Shown here: one piece after another, positions 1 through 7,552 of the stretch | How positions within the stretch are numbered: position 1 is the first letter of the stretch | How the letters are laid out: the number at the start of each line of letters is the position of its first letter | Origin: Bacteroidales bacterium GP4 | Lineage (GTDB): Bacteria; Bacteroidota; Bacteroidia; Bacteroidales; Muribaculaceae | DNA length: 15,573 nt | NCBI GenBank assembly: GCA_001701065.1 | Contig: DAAL01000150.1 | Coordinates: forward strand, 1 to 15,573 | Direction: 5' to 3' | Translations under genes and position numbers: made by a program | Notes under the pieces: generated by a model | The model's database searches: none | What the model saw: only the letters and a program-made list of their open reading frames with translations | Told to the model about the DNA's origin: nothing

Positions 1-1208
1 TTCTTCACACTCTCCTTCACAGCCGAAAGATTAGACACTGCATTCACCTGAATATCTTTGTCGCCATTGAGAGCGAGCACCGGGCACTTGATGTCAGAAA
101 GGAAATTCCGTGGATCGAGATTGAGAAATCCATCAATCCATGTATTGCGCATTTTTATATTCATCTTGAGCGATGCAAGTATCTGAGGATTCACCGTCAC
201 TCCTGAAGCCGCAACAATCGAGTCCACATCAACCGGTCGGATGTCATTGTTCCGCTTTTGTTCGATAAATGCATCAAACAACAGTCCTAAAAGCTTGAGA
301 CTGTTCTCTTTGTCAACTGCGCTTAATGGAGTCCGGTCAAGAGAATGACGGTTCTGCATCAATAGGGTTTCTTTGCCGCTTATAGCCATACCGGCAAGCG
401 ATACTATGAAATCAGGCACACCGTCAGCACCGAGCATAAATGCGATGGTGCCACCTTCGGAATGTCCAAGAATACCCACGTTGCCTGTCTGGGGAAGACT
501 TTTCACAAATTCCACCGCACTGCGCGCATCATCAGCGAACACATAAGTGTCCGACTCGGCAAAATTGCCTTCCGATGCACCTACTCCACGATCATCGTAC
601 CGAAAAGACGCTATACCATTTGCAGCAAGACGGTCAGCAAGGACGGCAAAAGGTCGATGGTCAAACAGTTCCTCATCCCTGTTCTGAGGACCGCTGCCAC
701 TCACCATCACCACCATTGGCATTTTCGACGATTTATGAGTATAAGGAAACACGATAGTCCCTGCAAGTTTCACTCCGTCCTTAGCCTGAAACACCGTATC
801 TACGGACTGATAAGCAAATGGAGGTTTGGGAGTCTGAGGGCGACGTTCCTCAATGCCGGTTTCAGGCACAAGCAGCAACTTGAAGTTATATCCTCTTTGG
901 GTGAACACCCCTTCTATTGTATCGGAACTTATCTTTCCTGAGAATACCGCACTTATAGATTCGCTCTTTAAACTCACGGAATCACTTGAACAGTACAGCA
1001 CGTCAACAGGAATACCTTTTACCCCTTGGTTGGGAGAATCAATAGTGGCGGTCACCGTACAGTCCTCCCCTTGCAAGAAGTTAAACACAATAGGCATCTT
1101 CATCTGCCCTAAAACGAGGTCGCCACGCCATGAACCGTCCAATGCCCATGCGCCGCAATGACACACTGACACGAAAGCCATCGCAACAAGAAACTTAATC
1201 CATCTCAT
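1..1208 (-). CDS. Secreted alpha/beta hydrolase (esterase/peptidase-like), 3' end cut off by the window
   Basis: An open frame of 402 codons starts at ATG 1208-1206 and leaves the window without a stop, so the C-terminus is missing. The N-terminus (MRWIKFLVAMAFVSVCHCGA) is a signal peptide; a small beta-rich region follows (about residues 24-120), then an alpha/beta hydrolase fold from about 135. The nucleophile elbow is GHSEGG with Ser250. The segment GSGPQNRDEE at about 171-180 fits the oxyanion-hole strand, and NGDKD near residue 384 probably supplies the acid. The catalytic His should lie beyond the left edge. The family contains secreted esterases and S9-like peptidases; the substrate cannot be told from this sequence. 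The gene follows the PUL on the same strand, but 176 bp with two hairpins and its own promoter-like site suggest a separate transcript. A role as a carbohydrate esterase for the PUL is possible but unsupported. The family call is firm, the function is not. Confidence 0.85.
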   Translation of the reverse strand, partial: MRWIKFLVAMAFVSVCHCGAWALDGSWRGDLVLGQMKMPIVFNFLQGEDCTVTATIDSPNQGVKGIPVDVLYCSSDSVSLKSESISAVFSGKISSDTIEGVFTQRGYNFKLLLVPETGIEERRPQTPKPPFAYQSVDTVFQAKDGVKLAGTIVFPYTHKSSKMPMVVMVSGSGPQNRDEELFDHRPFAVLADRLAANGIASFRYDDRGVGASEGNFAESDTYVFADDARSAVEFVKSLPQTGNVGILGHSEGGTIAFMLGADGVPDFIVSLAGMAISGKETLLMQNRHSLDRTPLSAVDKENSLKLLGLLFDAFIEQKRNNDIRPVDVDSIVAASGVTVNPQILASLKMNIKMRNTWIDGFLNLDPRNFLSDIKCPVLALNGDKDIQVNAVSNLSAVKESVK

Positions 1209-1224
1209 AATATGCAAAAATATA

Positions 1225-1245
1225 ATCGGAATAACTTAATCCGAT
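1225..1245. repeat. Inverted repeat at the predicted transcription start of the hydrolase gene
   Basis: ATCGGA (1225-1230) and TCCGAT (1240-1245) form a perfect 6-bp inverted repeat with a 9-bp spacer. It covers the predicted start point and leader, so it could be an operator or a small leader hairpin. It is short enough to be a chance event. Confidence 0.3.
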
Positions 1246-1249
1246 GACG

Positions 1250-1283
1250 CAAAATTACAAAATTCTTATTGTAAGACCGCAAA
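1250..1283 (-). promoter_or_regulatory. Candidate promoter of the alpha/beta hydrolase gene
   Basis: On the minus strand TAATTTTG (1257-1250) matches the Bacteroidota -7 consensus TAnnTTTG exactly. A TTTG at 1283-1280 lies 22 bp further upstream, one base more than the usual 19-21 bp spacing. Transcription would start near 1243, giving a leader of about 35 nt before ATG 1208. The inference rests on consensus matching alone. Confidence 0.45.
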
Positions 1284-1299
1284 ATCCCCTATAAAAGCG

Positions 1300-1330
1300 A
1301 ATGGGGAGCAGAATCACTCGGCTCCCCATT
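1300..1330 (-). terminator. Hairpin, probable terminator of the PUL operon
   Basis: AATGGGGAGC (1300-1309) and GCTCCCCATT (1321-1330) form a perfect 10-bp stem with an 11-nt loop, about 55 nt after the GH3 stop. On the minus strand it is followed by CGCTTTTATA, which is a weak T tract. Position and strength fit the end of the operon; no gene ends here from the other side. Confidence 0.6.
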
Positions 1331-1339
1331 GCATCATAA

Positions 1340-1364
1340 ATAACCCTGAGTTTTATCCGGTTAT
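1340..1364 (-). terminator. Smaller hairpin just after the GH3 stop
   Basis: ATAACC (1340-1345) and GGTTAT (1359-1364) pair over 6 bp with a 13-nt loop. In the transcribed direction the stem is followed by TTATGATG. It may act with the stronger hairpin at 1300-1330 as a tandem 3' end, protect the mRNA 3' end, or do nothing. Confidence 0.3.
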
Positions 1365-1384
1365 CAAAAAACCAATCATTAATA

Positions 1385-3661
1385 TTACCTAATCACCAAA
1401 TTATTATGAACCTTATCCGTCAAAGAAAAATCTACTGACGACTTAATGTCGTCACTTGCCGAAGCCACATATGCCTTAAAGTCGCCGGCATCGGCTGTCC
1501 AACTGTGGGCATCGGCATCAAAATAACTTAAAGCGTCTTTACCGATAGTAAATGTTACTTTCTGAGTTTCTCCCGGCTGCAAGAACACTTTCGCGAAACC
1601 TTTAAGTTCTTTTTCGGGACGAAGCACCGGGCAATCCTTATCGGAAATGTAAAGCTGCACCACTTCGGCTCCCGCTATTTTCCCCACATTCGTCACGGGA
1701 ACAGTAAATGTGATCACCCCGTCAGAGTCCATAGTCTTTTTGTCGGCTGTGACTTTACCGTATTTAAAATCGGTATAGCTCAATCCATGACCGAAAGCAA
1801 ACAACGGAGCAATCTTTTTAGTGTCGTGCCAGCGGTAGCCGACCAAGATGCCTTCATTGTAGGTCTGATCCCATATGTCGGCATCATCACGCTTCGTGCC
1901 GGGATAATCGCCCATGGCATGTGCTCCTACATCGTCAAGTTTCATAGGGAAGGTAAAAGGAAGTTTGCCCGATGGATTTACTTTGCCGAAAATCACATCG
2001 GCAATGGAATTTCCGGCTTCCGACCCGAGGAACCATGCCTGCATGATAGCCGGCACATTCTTCACCCATGGCATTGCCACTGCATTGCCGCTGATGTTAA
2101 CGACAACAATATTCTTGTTGGCTTTAGCCAGTTCCGAAATCACACGGTCCTGACCATAGGGAAGTTCAAGCCCGGCACGGTCCGAATCCTCGCAGTCCTG
2201 ATGGGCACTTTTGTTAAGACCGCCCACGTACACCACCACATCGGCATTCTTAGCCATCGACACAGCTTCGGCTATAAGTTCATCGGCTGAACGGTCATCG
2301 TTTAGATTCTGCCCTGAGGTCACACCGTTGTATTCGCCTGAAGGATCACCAACATAACCGCGGGCAAAAAGCACTTTGGTGCCGGCACCTGCCGCATTGC
2401 GTATTCCATCAAGTGGCGATACCTCACGCTGTACCTTCAGCGAGGAACTTCCGCCGCCCACAGTCATCATTTTAAGAGCATTCTCACCCACCACGAGGAT
2501 AGTGCCTGCATTTTCACTTGACAAAGGCAATAGATGTCCCTTGTTTTGTAACAGCACAATACCTTCGTCGCCAATAGTGCGCGCAGCCGCATAATGGGCA
2601 TCGGTGCACAATCCTCCGAACGGCTTGTTACGGTTCATCGAGGTACGGAAGATAAGCCTCAGCACACGGCGCACCTTGTCGTCAAGTTCGGCGGTAGTGA
2701 CCTCGCCTGATTCCACAAGCTCCCGGTAAGGGAAAGCCATGTAATAGTTGTCGTAGGCATTGCTTGCCCCGTTGGAAAGTCCGTTGGTCCAGCTTCCGAA
2801 TTCAAGGTCAAGACCATTGGTTATTGCCTCGCGGGTGTCATGGGTTCCGCCCCAATCACTGACAACAACCCCGTCAAATCCCCATTCATTTTTAAGGATG
2901 TCATTCAGCAGATACTGATTGTGGCATCCGTGCTGGTTCTTATAAAGATTATAGGAACCCATGATGGACCATGCACCGCCGTCCTGAACGGCAGCCTTGA
3001 AAGCCGGAAGATAAATTTCATAAAGAGTGCGGTCATCCACATTCACATTAGTGGTGTGGCGGTTAAACTCCTGATTGTTCAACGCATAATGCTTCACACA
3101 TGCCGCCACTCCGTTTTTCTGTAGCGATTTCACATAGGGCACTACCATCTGACCCGCAAGATACGGATCCTCGCCCATGTACTCGAAGTTTCTGCCGTTG
3201 AGCGGAGTGCGGTATATGTTCACACCGGGTCCAAGCAGCACATCCTTGTTGCGGTACACAGCCTCTTCGCCTATCGACTTGCCGTAAAGCGCCGACATGT
3301 CACGATTCCAGGTGGCGGCAAGACAGGTAAGAGCCGGAAACGCCACACATGAATCATTGGTCCACCCGGCTTGGTCCCATTCGTCCCAGAACACTTCGGG
3401 GCGTATGCCGTGAGGACCGTCGGTAGTCCAAAGTTCAGGAATGCCGAGACGCTTCACGCCGGGCGAACAAAACTTGGACTGAGCATGTATTATTCTAACT
3501 TTCTCGTCCAGAGTCATCCGTGAAAGAGCATCCTCCACACGGCTTTCAATGGGCTTAGTATCGTCAAGATACACCGGCAAAGTCTCCGCTGCCGTCCAAG
3601 ATGAGAACAGCAGCACGGCAAGAACCGGCATAAAATATTTACATTTCATAATTGGTTTCAT
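1385..3661 (-). CDS. Glycoside hydrolase family 3 beta-glucosidase, periplasmic
   Basis: A GH3 enzyme of 758 residues, the usual length for Bacteroidales beta-glucosidases. It should remove glucose from the non-reducing end of imported beta-gluco-oligosaccharides. The signal peptide (about residues 5-25, ending WTAAE) has no lipobox Cys, so the protein is probably periplasmic. Order: GH3 N-terminal barrel (about 35-345), GH3 C-terminal domain (about 365-625), fibronectin III-like domain (about 665-745). Visible motifs are DGPHG (81-85), GRNFEYMGEDP (156-166), KH (190-191) and VSDW with the nucleophile Asp269. The likely acid/base is Glu491 in CEDSDRAGLELP. It is the last gene of the operon, starting 5 nt after the GH5 stop. 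There is an in-frame alternative ATG at 3649 (Met5), and neither start has a clear ribosome binding site. Family is certain; the preferred linkage (beta-1,3 or other) is inferred from the neighbours. Confidence 0.95.
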   Translation of the reverse strand: MKPIMKCKYFMPVLAVLLFSSWTAAETLPVYLDDTKPIESRVEDALSRMTLDEKVRIIHAQSKFCSPGVKRLGIPELWTTDGPHGIRPEVFWDEWDQAGWTNDSCVAFPALTCLAATWNRDMSALYGKSIGEEAVYRNKDVLLGPGVNIYRTPLNGRNFEYMGEDPYLAGQMVVPYVKSLQKNGVAACVKHYALNNQEFNRHTTNVNVDDRTLYEIYLPAFKAAVQDGGAWSIMGSYNLYKNQHGCHNQYLLNDILKNEWGFDGVVVSDWGGTHDTREAITNGLDLEFGSWTNGLSNGASNAYDNYYMAFPYRELVESGEVTTAELDDKVRRVLRLIFRTSMNRNKPFGGLCTDAHYAAARTIGDEGIVLLQNKGHLLPLSSENAGTILVVGENALKMMTVGGGSSSLKVQREVSPLDGIRNAAGAGTKVLFARGYVGDPSGEYNGVTSGQNLNDDRSADELIAEAVSMAKNADVVVYVGGLNKSAHQDCEDSDRAGLELPYGQDRVISELAKANKNIVVVNISGNAVAMPWVKNVPAIMQAWFLGSEAGNSIADVIFGKVNPSGKLPFTFPMKLDDVGAHAMGDYPGTKRDDADIWDQTYNEGILVGYRWHDTKKIAPLFAFGHGLSYTDFKYGKVTADKKTMDSDGVITFTVPVTNVGKIAGAEVVQLYISDKDCPVLRPEKELKGFAKVFLQPGETQKVTFTIGKDALSYFDADAHSWTADAGDFKAYVASASDDIKSSVDFSLTDKVHNNLVIR

Positions 3662-3666
3662 TTTAA

Positions 3667-4917
3667 TTAGTCAATGTTCAGCTTCATCGAACGTATGTAA
3701 TCCTTCTGAAGAACACAGTTCTCGAATTTCGCATTTTCAATGAAGTCAAGCATAGCTTTCCTCACTTGCACCTGATTGGGGCGCGAATCACGTATAGCGG
3801 CATAGGAATCCCTTGAAGTCTCGGCAAAAGCCACGACTGCATCCCAATTTTCGGGAGTTGTTATTCCCATCATGCATGAATCGTCCTTTTTCTTGTAGGG
3901 CCAGAAGGTGTAACCGATGTTGTTTTCTTCCATCACGTCACAGAATGACTTGTGCCATTCGGTAGAGTTATGCCCTATCTCACCCATATACATAGGTAGA
4001 TTCACACTGTCACGGAACTCCACAAAATGGGTTATAGCCTCCTTTGTGGCTTCGCCTCCGTAACGGTGACAAGTGAACATGAGCTTATCATCATATTTTG
4101 CATCAGTAAACGGGGTAAAATCACTGTTCCACTGCGCACCGCCTATAAGAATAATGTGGTTCTTGTCCACTTCGCGTATAGCCGCAACAGCACGCTTGTG
4201 AAGAGGCTCCAGCTTGGCGTTAAGCTCATTCTTGTTAGCGAAGTAATGGGCTATAGGCTCATTGATAAGCTCGTAGCCAAGTATTACCGGCTCATTCTTA
4301 TAATAATCGGCAATACGTTTCCAAATGTCGCAGAACATGCTTTGGCATCGTTCGCTCTCGAAAAGCCAGGGATAACCGTAGCTGTCGTCAATGTTGTCAC
4401 CGGTCTGTCCACCGGGAGCATCATGCATGTCAAGAATAAGGTACAGATTATTGTCACGGCACCAAGTCACCACACTGTCCACACGCTCAAAACCGTCCTG
4501 AGCTGAATAAAGTCCCATATAGTCCTCATCAGTGAACAGTTTATAGTGGAACGGCAGCCTTATGGTATTGGCTCCGGTGGATGCGATAAACTCTATGTCC
4601 TTCCGGGTAATGTAGTTGTCCTTGAACAGCTTCCAAAACTCGTTGGTGAAGTCCTCACCCACCATCTGACAGAACATCTCGTTTATGAAACGTCCGGAAT
4701 TAGTCTTGGAGAAGCCAAACATATATCCTTCGGGGTTCAGCCAGTTGCCCAAATTAGTTCCGCGAATAAACAGCTTCTCACCGTCGGGGGTCACAAGGTC
4801 CTGACCTTGCACCCGCACAAACGCATCAGGTGACGGAGACACTGTTTCGGCATCCTTTGAGCCGGCACATGACACCATCAGTGCCAACAAACCGATTAAA
4901 AATATATTTTTGCTCAT
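3667..4917 (-). CDS. Glycoside hydrolase family 5 lipoprotein, probable beta-glucanase
   Basis: A 416-residue protein with a lipoprotein signal (LMVSC, Cys17) followed by AGSKDAE, a charged stretch that suggests export to the cell surface. The rest is one GH5 barrel (about residues 40-400) with no added module. The acid/base is Glu220 in LINEP, and the nucleophile is Glu313 in MGEIGH. Conserved Arg120 (IRLPF) and His284 (CHRYG) also fit clan GH-A. The N-terminal GTNLGNWLNPEG resembles the NLGGWL motif of fungal exo-beta-1,3-glucanases (GH5_9) more than that of cellulases, so beta-1,3- or beta-1,6-glucan cleavage is likely. The subfamily cannot be fixed by eye. It starts 10 nt after the GH16 stop and ends 5 nt before GH3, so all three enzymes are translated from one message. 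Endo or exo action is unknown. Confidence 0.9.
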   Translation of the reverse strand: MSKNIFLIGLLALMVSCAGSKDAETVSPSPDAFVRVQGQDLVTPDGEKLFIRGTNLGNWLNPEGYMFGFSKTNSGRFINEMFCQMVGEDFTNEFWKLFKDNYITRKDIEFIASTGANTIRLPFHYKLFTDEDYMGLYSAQDGFERVDSVVTWCRDNNLYLILDMHDAPGGQTGDNIDDSYGYPWLFESERCQSMFCDIWKRIADYYKNEPVILGYELINEPIAHYFANKNELNAKLEPLHKRAVAAIREVDKNHIILIGGAQWNSDFTPFTDAKYDDKLMFTCHRYGGEATKEAITHFVEFRDSVNLPMYMGEIGHNSTEWHKSFCDVMEENNIGYTFWPYKKKDDSCMMGITTPENWDAVVAFAETSRDSYAAIRDSRPNQVQVRKAMLDFIENAKFENCVLQKDYIRSMKLNID

Positions 4918-4927
4918 CTTTTCTCAA

Positions 4928-6061
4928 TTATTTAGGTTGGAACACTCTCACATAGTCCACCTCCATGGTCACCGGAAGCGCATTTTCATCCACTCCCTGC
5001 GCTCCACCCCAGGAGCCGCCCCATGCGAGATTAAGAATAATATAAAACGGCTTGGAGAACGGCCATGTGGACACATTGCCTCGCCCATCGTTATCGAAAC
5101 GCAACAGGCTCTTGCCGTCGACCGAGGTAGCAATGTAATCCTTTGTCCATTCGAGCCTATAGATATGGAAATCCTCTTCGGCTCCGGCGGTATAACGTTC
5201 GGCGGTCTTTTGCGTTCCCATCACGTGGTTGTAGCTCTCGCAGTGGATTGACGAAGATGTGTAGTCAGGATGATAGCCCACTTCCTCCATGATGTCTATT
5301 TCACCGCATTTAGGCCACGGATTAGCCGCAAAATCATTGTTTACAGGCATCATCCAGAAAGCCGGCCATGTGCCTTTACCTTTAGGAAGCTTGATGCGCG
5401 CCTCAATTATTCCGTATTGCCATCCGGAGTTCACCTTGGCGTAAACACGTCCCGAATAAACGGTGCCGGCATGTTTAAAGCAGTTGATCGAAAGAATGCC
5501 ATTGTCCACGGCTGTAACGCGTTCGCCGTCGATGGAACCGTTGACATAGGTCTGCAGTTCATTGTTGACCCATCCGGGACCCTGCACTTCGTGGGTCCAA
5601 GAGGATTTGTCCAATTCAGGACCCTCATCGAATTCATCGTGCCAAACAAGCTCGTAGCCGTCAGGAACGGATATAGTAAGGTCAACCGGCTCGGGATCCT
5701 TTGCATCCTGGCTCACGGTAACCTTACTACGCGCTCTGCCTGACATAAAAACGATTTCTCCGTTTCGGGCATCCCTTGAAGCATTTTGAGCCACAGTCAC
5801 TGTGACAGCCCCCGAAGTGGAGGTAGTCCCGGTTTTGGTCAACGTAATCCATGAAGCTGAGGACACTGCGTCCCATTCGCCTGATGACTTTACTTCAATA
5901 ATGTCGCTTCCTCCTGCCGAGGTGTAATGCAGTTGCTGAGGGGAAACGGTCACAGAATCATCAGCAACCGGCGCATCGGATTTACCGTCACTGCCGCAGC
6001 TTAACAAAGGAAGCCATCCCAATGTGAGAATTAAAAGAATATTCAGTCGGATTTTCATCAA
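4928..6061 (-). CDS. GH16 endo-beta-1,3-glucanase (laminarinase type) lipoprotein with BACON domain
   Basis: A 377-residue surface-type lipoprotein: signal peptide with LLSC lipobox (Cys22) followed by GSDGKSD, a BACON domain (about residues 37-120) and a GH16 jelly roll (about 135-375). The active site GEIDIMEE gives nucleophile Glu254, Asp256 and acid/base Glu259. This ExDxxE spacing (beta-bulge) is typical of laminarinases and related enzymes, while lichenases have ExDxE. NNELQTY (166-172) and WPAFWMM (232-238) are also typical of bacterial laminarinases. The protein should cut long beta-1,3-glucan chains outside the cell into pieces for SusC/SusD. BACON domains often act as spacers that lift an enzyme from the membrane, and direct glycan binding is less certain. 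Met1 and Met2 are adjacent possible starts. A hairpin with a T tract separates it from the upstream gene. Mixed-linkage glucan is an alternative substrate. Confidence 0.94.
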   Translation of the reverse strand: MMKIRLNILLILTLGWLPLLSCGSDGKSDAPVADDSVTVSPQQLHYTSAGGSDIIEVKSSGEWDAVSSASWITLTKTGTTSTSGAVTVTVAQNASRDARNGEIVFMSGRARSKVTVSQDAKDPEPVDLTISVPDGYELVWHDEFDEGPELDKSSWTHEVQGPGWVNNELQTYVNGSIDGERVTAVDNGILSINCFKHAGTVYSGRVYAKVNSGWQYGIIEARIKLPKGKGTWPAFWMMPVNNDFAANPWPKCGEIDIMEEVGYHPDYTSSSIHCESYNHVMGTQKTAERYTAGAEEDFHIYRLEWTKDYIATSVDGKSLLRFDNDGRGNVSTWPFSKPFYIILNLAWGGSWGGAQGVDENALPVTMEVDYVRVFQPK

Positions 6062-6085
6062 CTTATCAATATCTGATTAGAAAAA

Positions 6086-6118
6086 ATGCGCACGGACTCC
6101 GCATTAGAGTCCATGCGC
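6086..6118 (-). terminator. Hairpin with T tract inside the operon (attenuator or processing site)
   Basis: GCGCACGGACTC (6088-6099) and GAGTCCATGCGC (6107-6118) pair around a 7-nt loop. In the minus-strand RNA all 12 pairs form, one being a U-G wobble. In plus-strand RNA the same position is a C-A mismatch, so the structure fits the transcribed strand. The stem is followed by ATTTTTTC on that strand. It lies between the binding-protein stop and the GH16 start. It looks like an intrinsic terminator, but the downstream enzymes appear to lack another promoter, so partial read-through or RNA processing is likely. Confidence 0.65.
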
Positions 6119-6130
6119 CTCTAAAAATGA

Positions 6131-7540
6131 TTAATCTCTATGTTTTTGAAGAATGATTTTGCTCACCGTCACCTCAGTTCCGGCAGGATTACCGCCGAAG
6201 TCAAGCACAAGGGTCATAGCATGCATAGGACCTTTAGGCGCTTTAACGGCAGCTTGCCAGAATCGGGTTTTGGTTTCAGCGGGCACAGCCACAGTCTCAG
6301 CAAAGAAGAAGTTGTCGTCATGCTTGACAGCGTTACCGTCAGCGTCCACCTCATCGGTCTGGGTCAATTTTACCATCACACCGGGAAGGTCGGTAGTAGA
6401 CTCGAACTCTATGCTGAAATCGTAAGCAGCGTCAGGATCAGGCGAAGCAATGTCAGTGTTGAACGCGCATTGTGCCTGCCAGGTTTCAAATGTAGCCTCG
6501 GGAAGCTGGATTGTGTACACATTTTCGTCAATCGAAAGCACAGGATCAGCTATCTGGCTCCATCCCGGCGCATAGTAGAACGAGTTGGTCCATGAAGCGG
6601 TGCTCCAAAGGTTATCGGCGCTGTTGACATCCACCCACGCAGGTTCCGGAATAGAAGGCACGTCGGGAAGCACAGTTCCGTCATCATCGGAATGCTTCTT
6701 AATGACGATGTTTTCTATAATGAGTTCCACACCGGCGGGATTGCCTCCAAAGTCGAAGGTGTAGACAAGATTACCGTAAGGCACAGGAGCCTCGTTGTCG
6801 CTGAACCAGATAGCGGTAGGTTCTCCGGCAGGTAGATTCACACGTTTAAGGAATACGCAATGTCCGTCCTCGTCATCGCCCTGTGGATGCATCTTTATGG
6901 TGACATTGGACATTTCCTGACTTGCGGTGAATATAATTGAACCATCGTAATGCTCACCTCCTTCAAGGGATATGTCGGTAGTCACGTGCATCTGTGCCTG
7001 CCACTGGTCAGTAGTAGCTTCCGGGAGGGTCAATGAATAGCTGTCGCCGTCAAAACTGTAGGATGGATCAGGCAATTGGCTCCATCCGGGAGCGTAATAG
7101 AAGCTGGGATTGTCCTTTTTGGCAGGAGTCCAAAGATTGAATGCACTGTCATAGACGAATCCGGCGAATCCGTTCATGACTGTCTTATCCATATGGAAAG
7201 TCTTTACGATAGTGCCGGTGCTCATGCCATTGGCATTACCTATCTTCACTTCCACCTGGTAGTCTCCGGCTTTACGGTAAAAACGTGACCAGCTGTGGGA
7301 TGTGGAATAGCTTTTCCCGTCCACTATCCACACCGGATACACACCCTCGCCTTCAAATGTAAAGTAAGCGGTGTTAGTGGCTTGGTCCACATTGATATTA
7401 ACCATATTTTCATATGCCGAAGCCTCGGGCACATCGTAAATGTCCACTTCATAATACTTGTCCTCGGTGCATGACGGCATGATCATTGCGCCGCCCATGG
7501 CGAGAAGTAGCCCGGAAATATAAACTTTGTATTTTTTCAT
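6131..7540 (-). CDS. Surface glycan-binding lipoprotein in the SusE/F position with two copies of a binding module
   Basis: A 469-residue lipoprotein (signal MIMPSC, Cys24, then TEDKYYE) encoded directly after the SusD-like gene, where PULs carry a surface glycan-binding protein. Residues about 33-118 look like a PKD/Ig-like beta-sandwich. Two copies of a module of about 155 residues follow (132-283 and 306-467). Both contain FYYAPGWSQ, a WQAQ segment, an FGGNPAG segment and an end like IIxQKH/IVIKKH, joined by a short linker with Pro and Asp residues. The shape resembles a CBM4-like or galactose-binding-like beta-sandwich, with conserved aromatic residues (Tyr148/149, Trp153, Trp180 and Tyr322/323, Trp327, Trp354) as candidate sugar contacts. 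I do not recognise a named family. The role, holding glucan at the surface for GH16 and SusCD, is inferred from position and structure. Start at 7540, 12 nt after the SusD stop. Confidence 0.85.
   Translation of the reverse strand: MKKYKVYISGLLLAMGGAMIMPSCTEDKYYEVDIYDVPEASAYENMVNINVDQATNTAYFTFEGEGVYPVWIVDGKSYSTSHSWSRFYRKAGDYQVEVKIGNANGMSTGTIVKTFHMDKTVMNGFAGFVYDSAFNLWTPAKKDNPSFYYAPGWSQLPDPSYSFDGDSYSLTLPEATTDQWQAQMHVTTDISLEGGEHYDGSIIFTASQEMSNVTIKMHPQGDDEDGHCVFLKRVNLPAGEPTAIWFSDNEAPVPYGNLVYTFDFGGNPAGVELIIENIVIKKHSDDDGTVLPDVPSIPEPAWVDVNSADNLWSTASWTNSFYYAPGWSQIADPVLSIDENVYTIQLPEATFETWQAQCAFNTDIASPDPDAAYDFSIEFESTTDLPGVMVKLTQTDEVDADGNAVKHDDNFFFAETVAVPAETKTRFWQAAVKAPKGPMHAMTLVLDFGGNPAGTEVTVSKIILQKHRD
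6140..7147 (-). repeat. Intragenic tandem duplication of a binding module
   Basis: Copy 1 is 7147-6692 and copy 2 is 6625-6140. They are similar at protein level along their length and also in DNA at the best conserved parts, for example GGCTCCATCC at 6559 and at 7079. The copies have diverged in the middle, so the duplication is not recent. Confidence 0.75.
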
Positions 7541-7552
7541 TGGTGTTTACTA

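Noticed and set aside
440..1161. Overlapping plus-strand open frames at the left end
   Set aside because: The minus strand carries one continuous hydrolase frame from 1208 to the edge with GHSEGG and other motifs. The plus-strand frames are its shadows, including a His run that comes from codons opposite MPMVVMV.
1787..2290. Plus-strand open frame of 167 codons within the GH3 gene
   Set aside because: It lies opposite a clear GH3 enzyme, has no family motif and no signal of its own. It is a shadow of the real gene.
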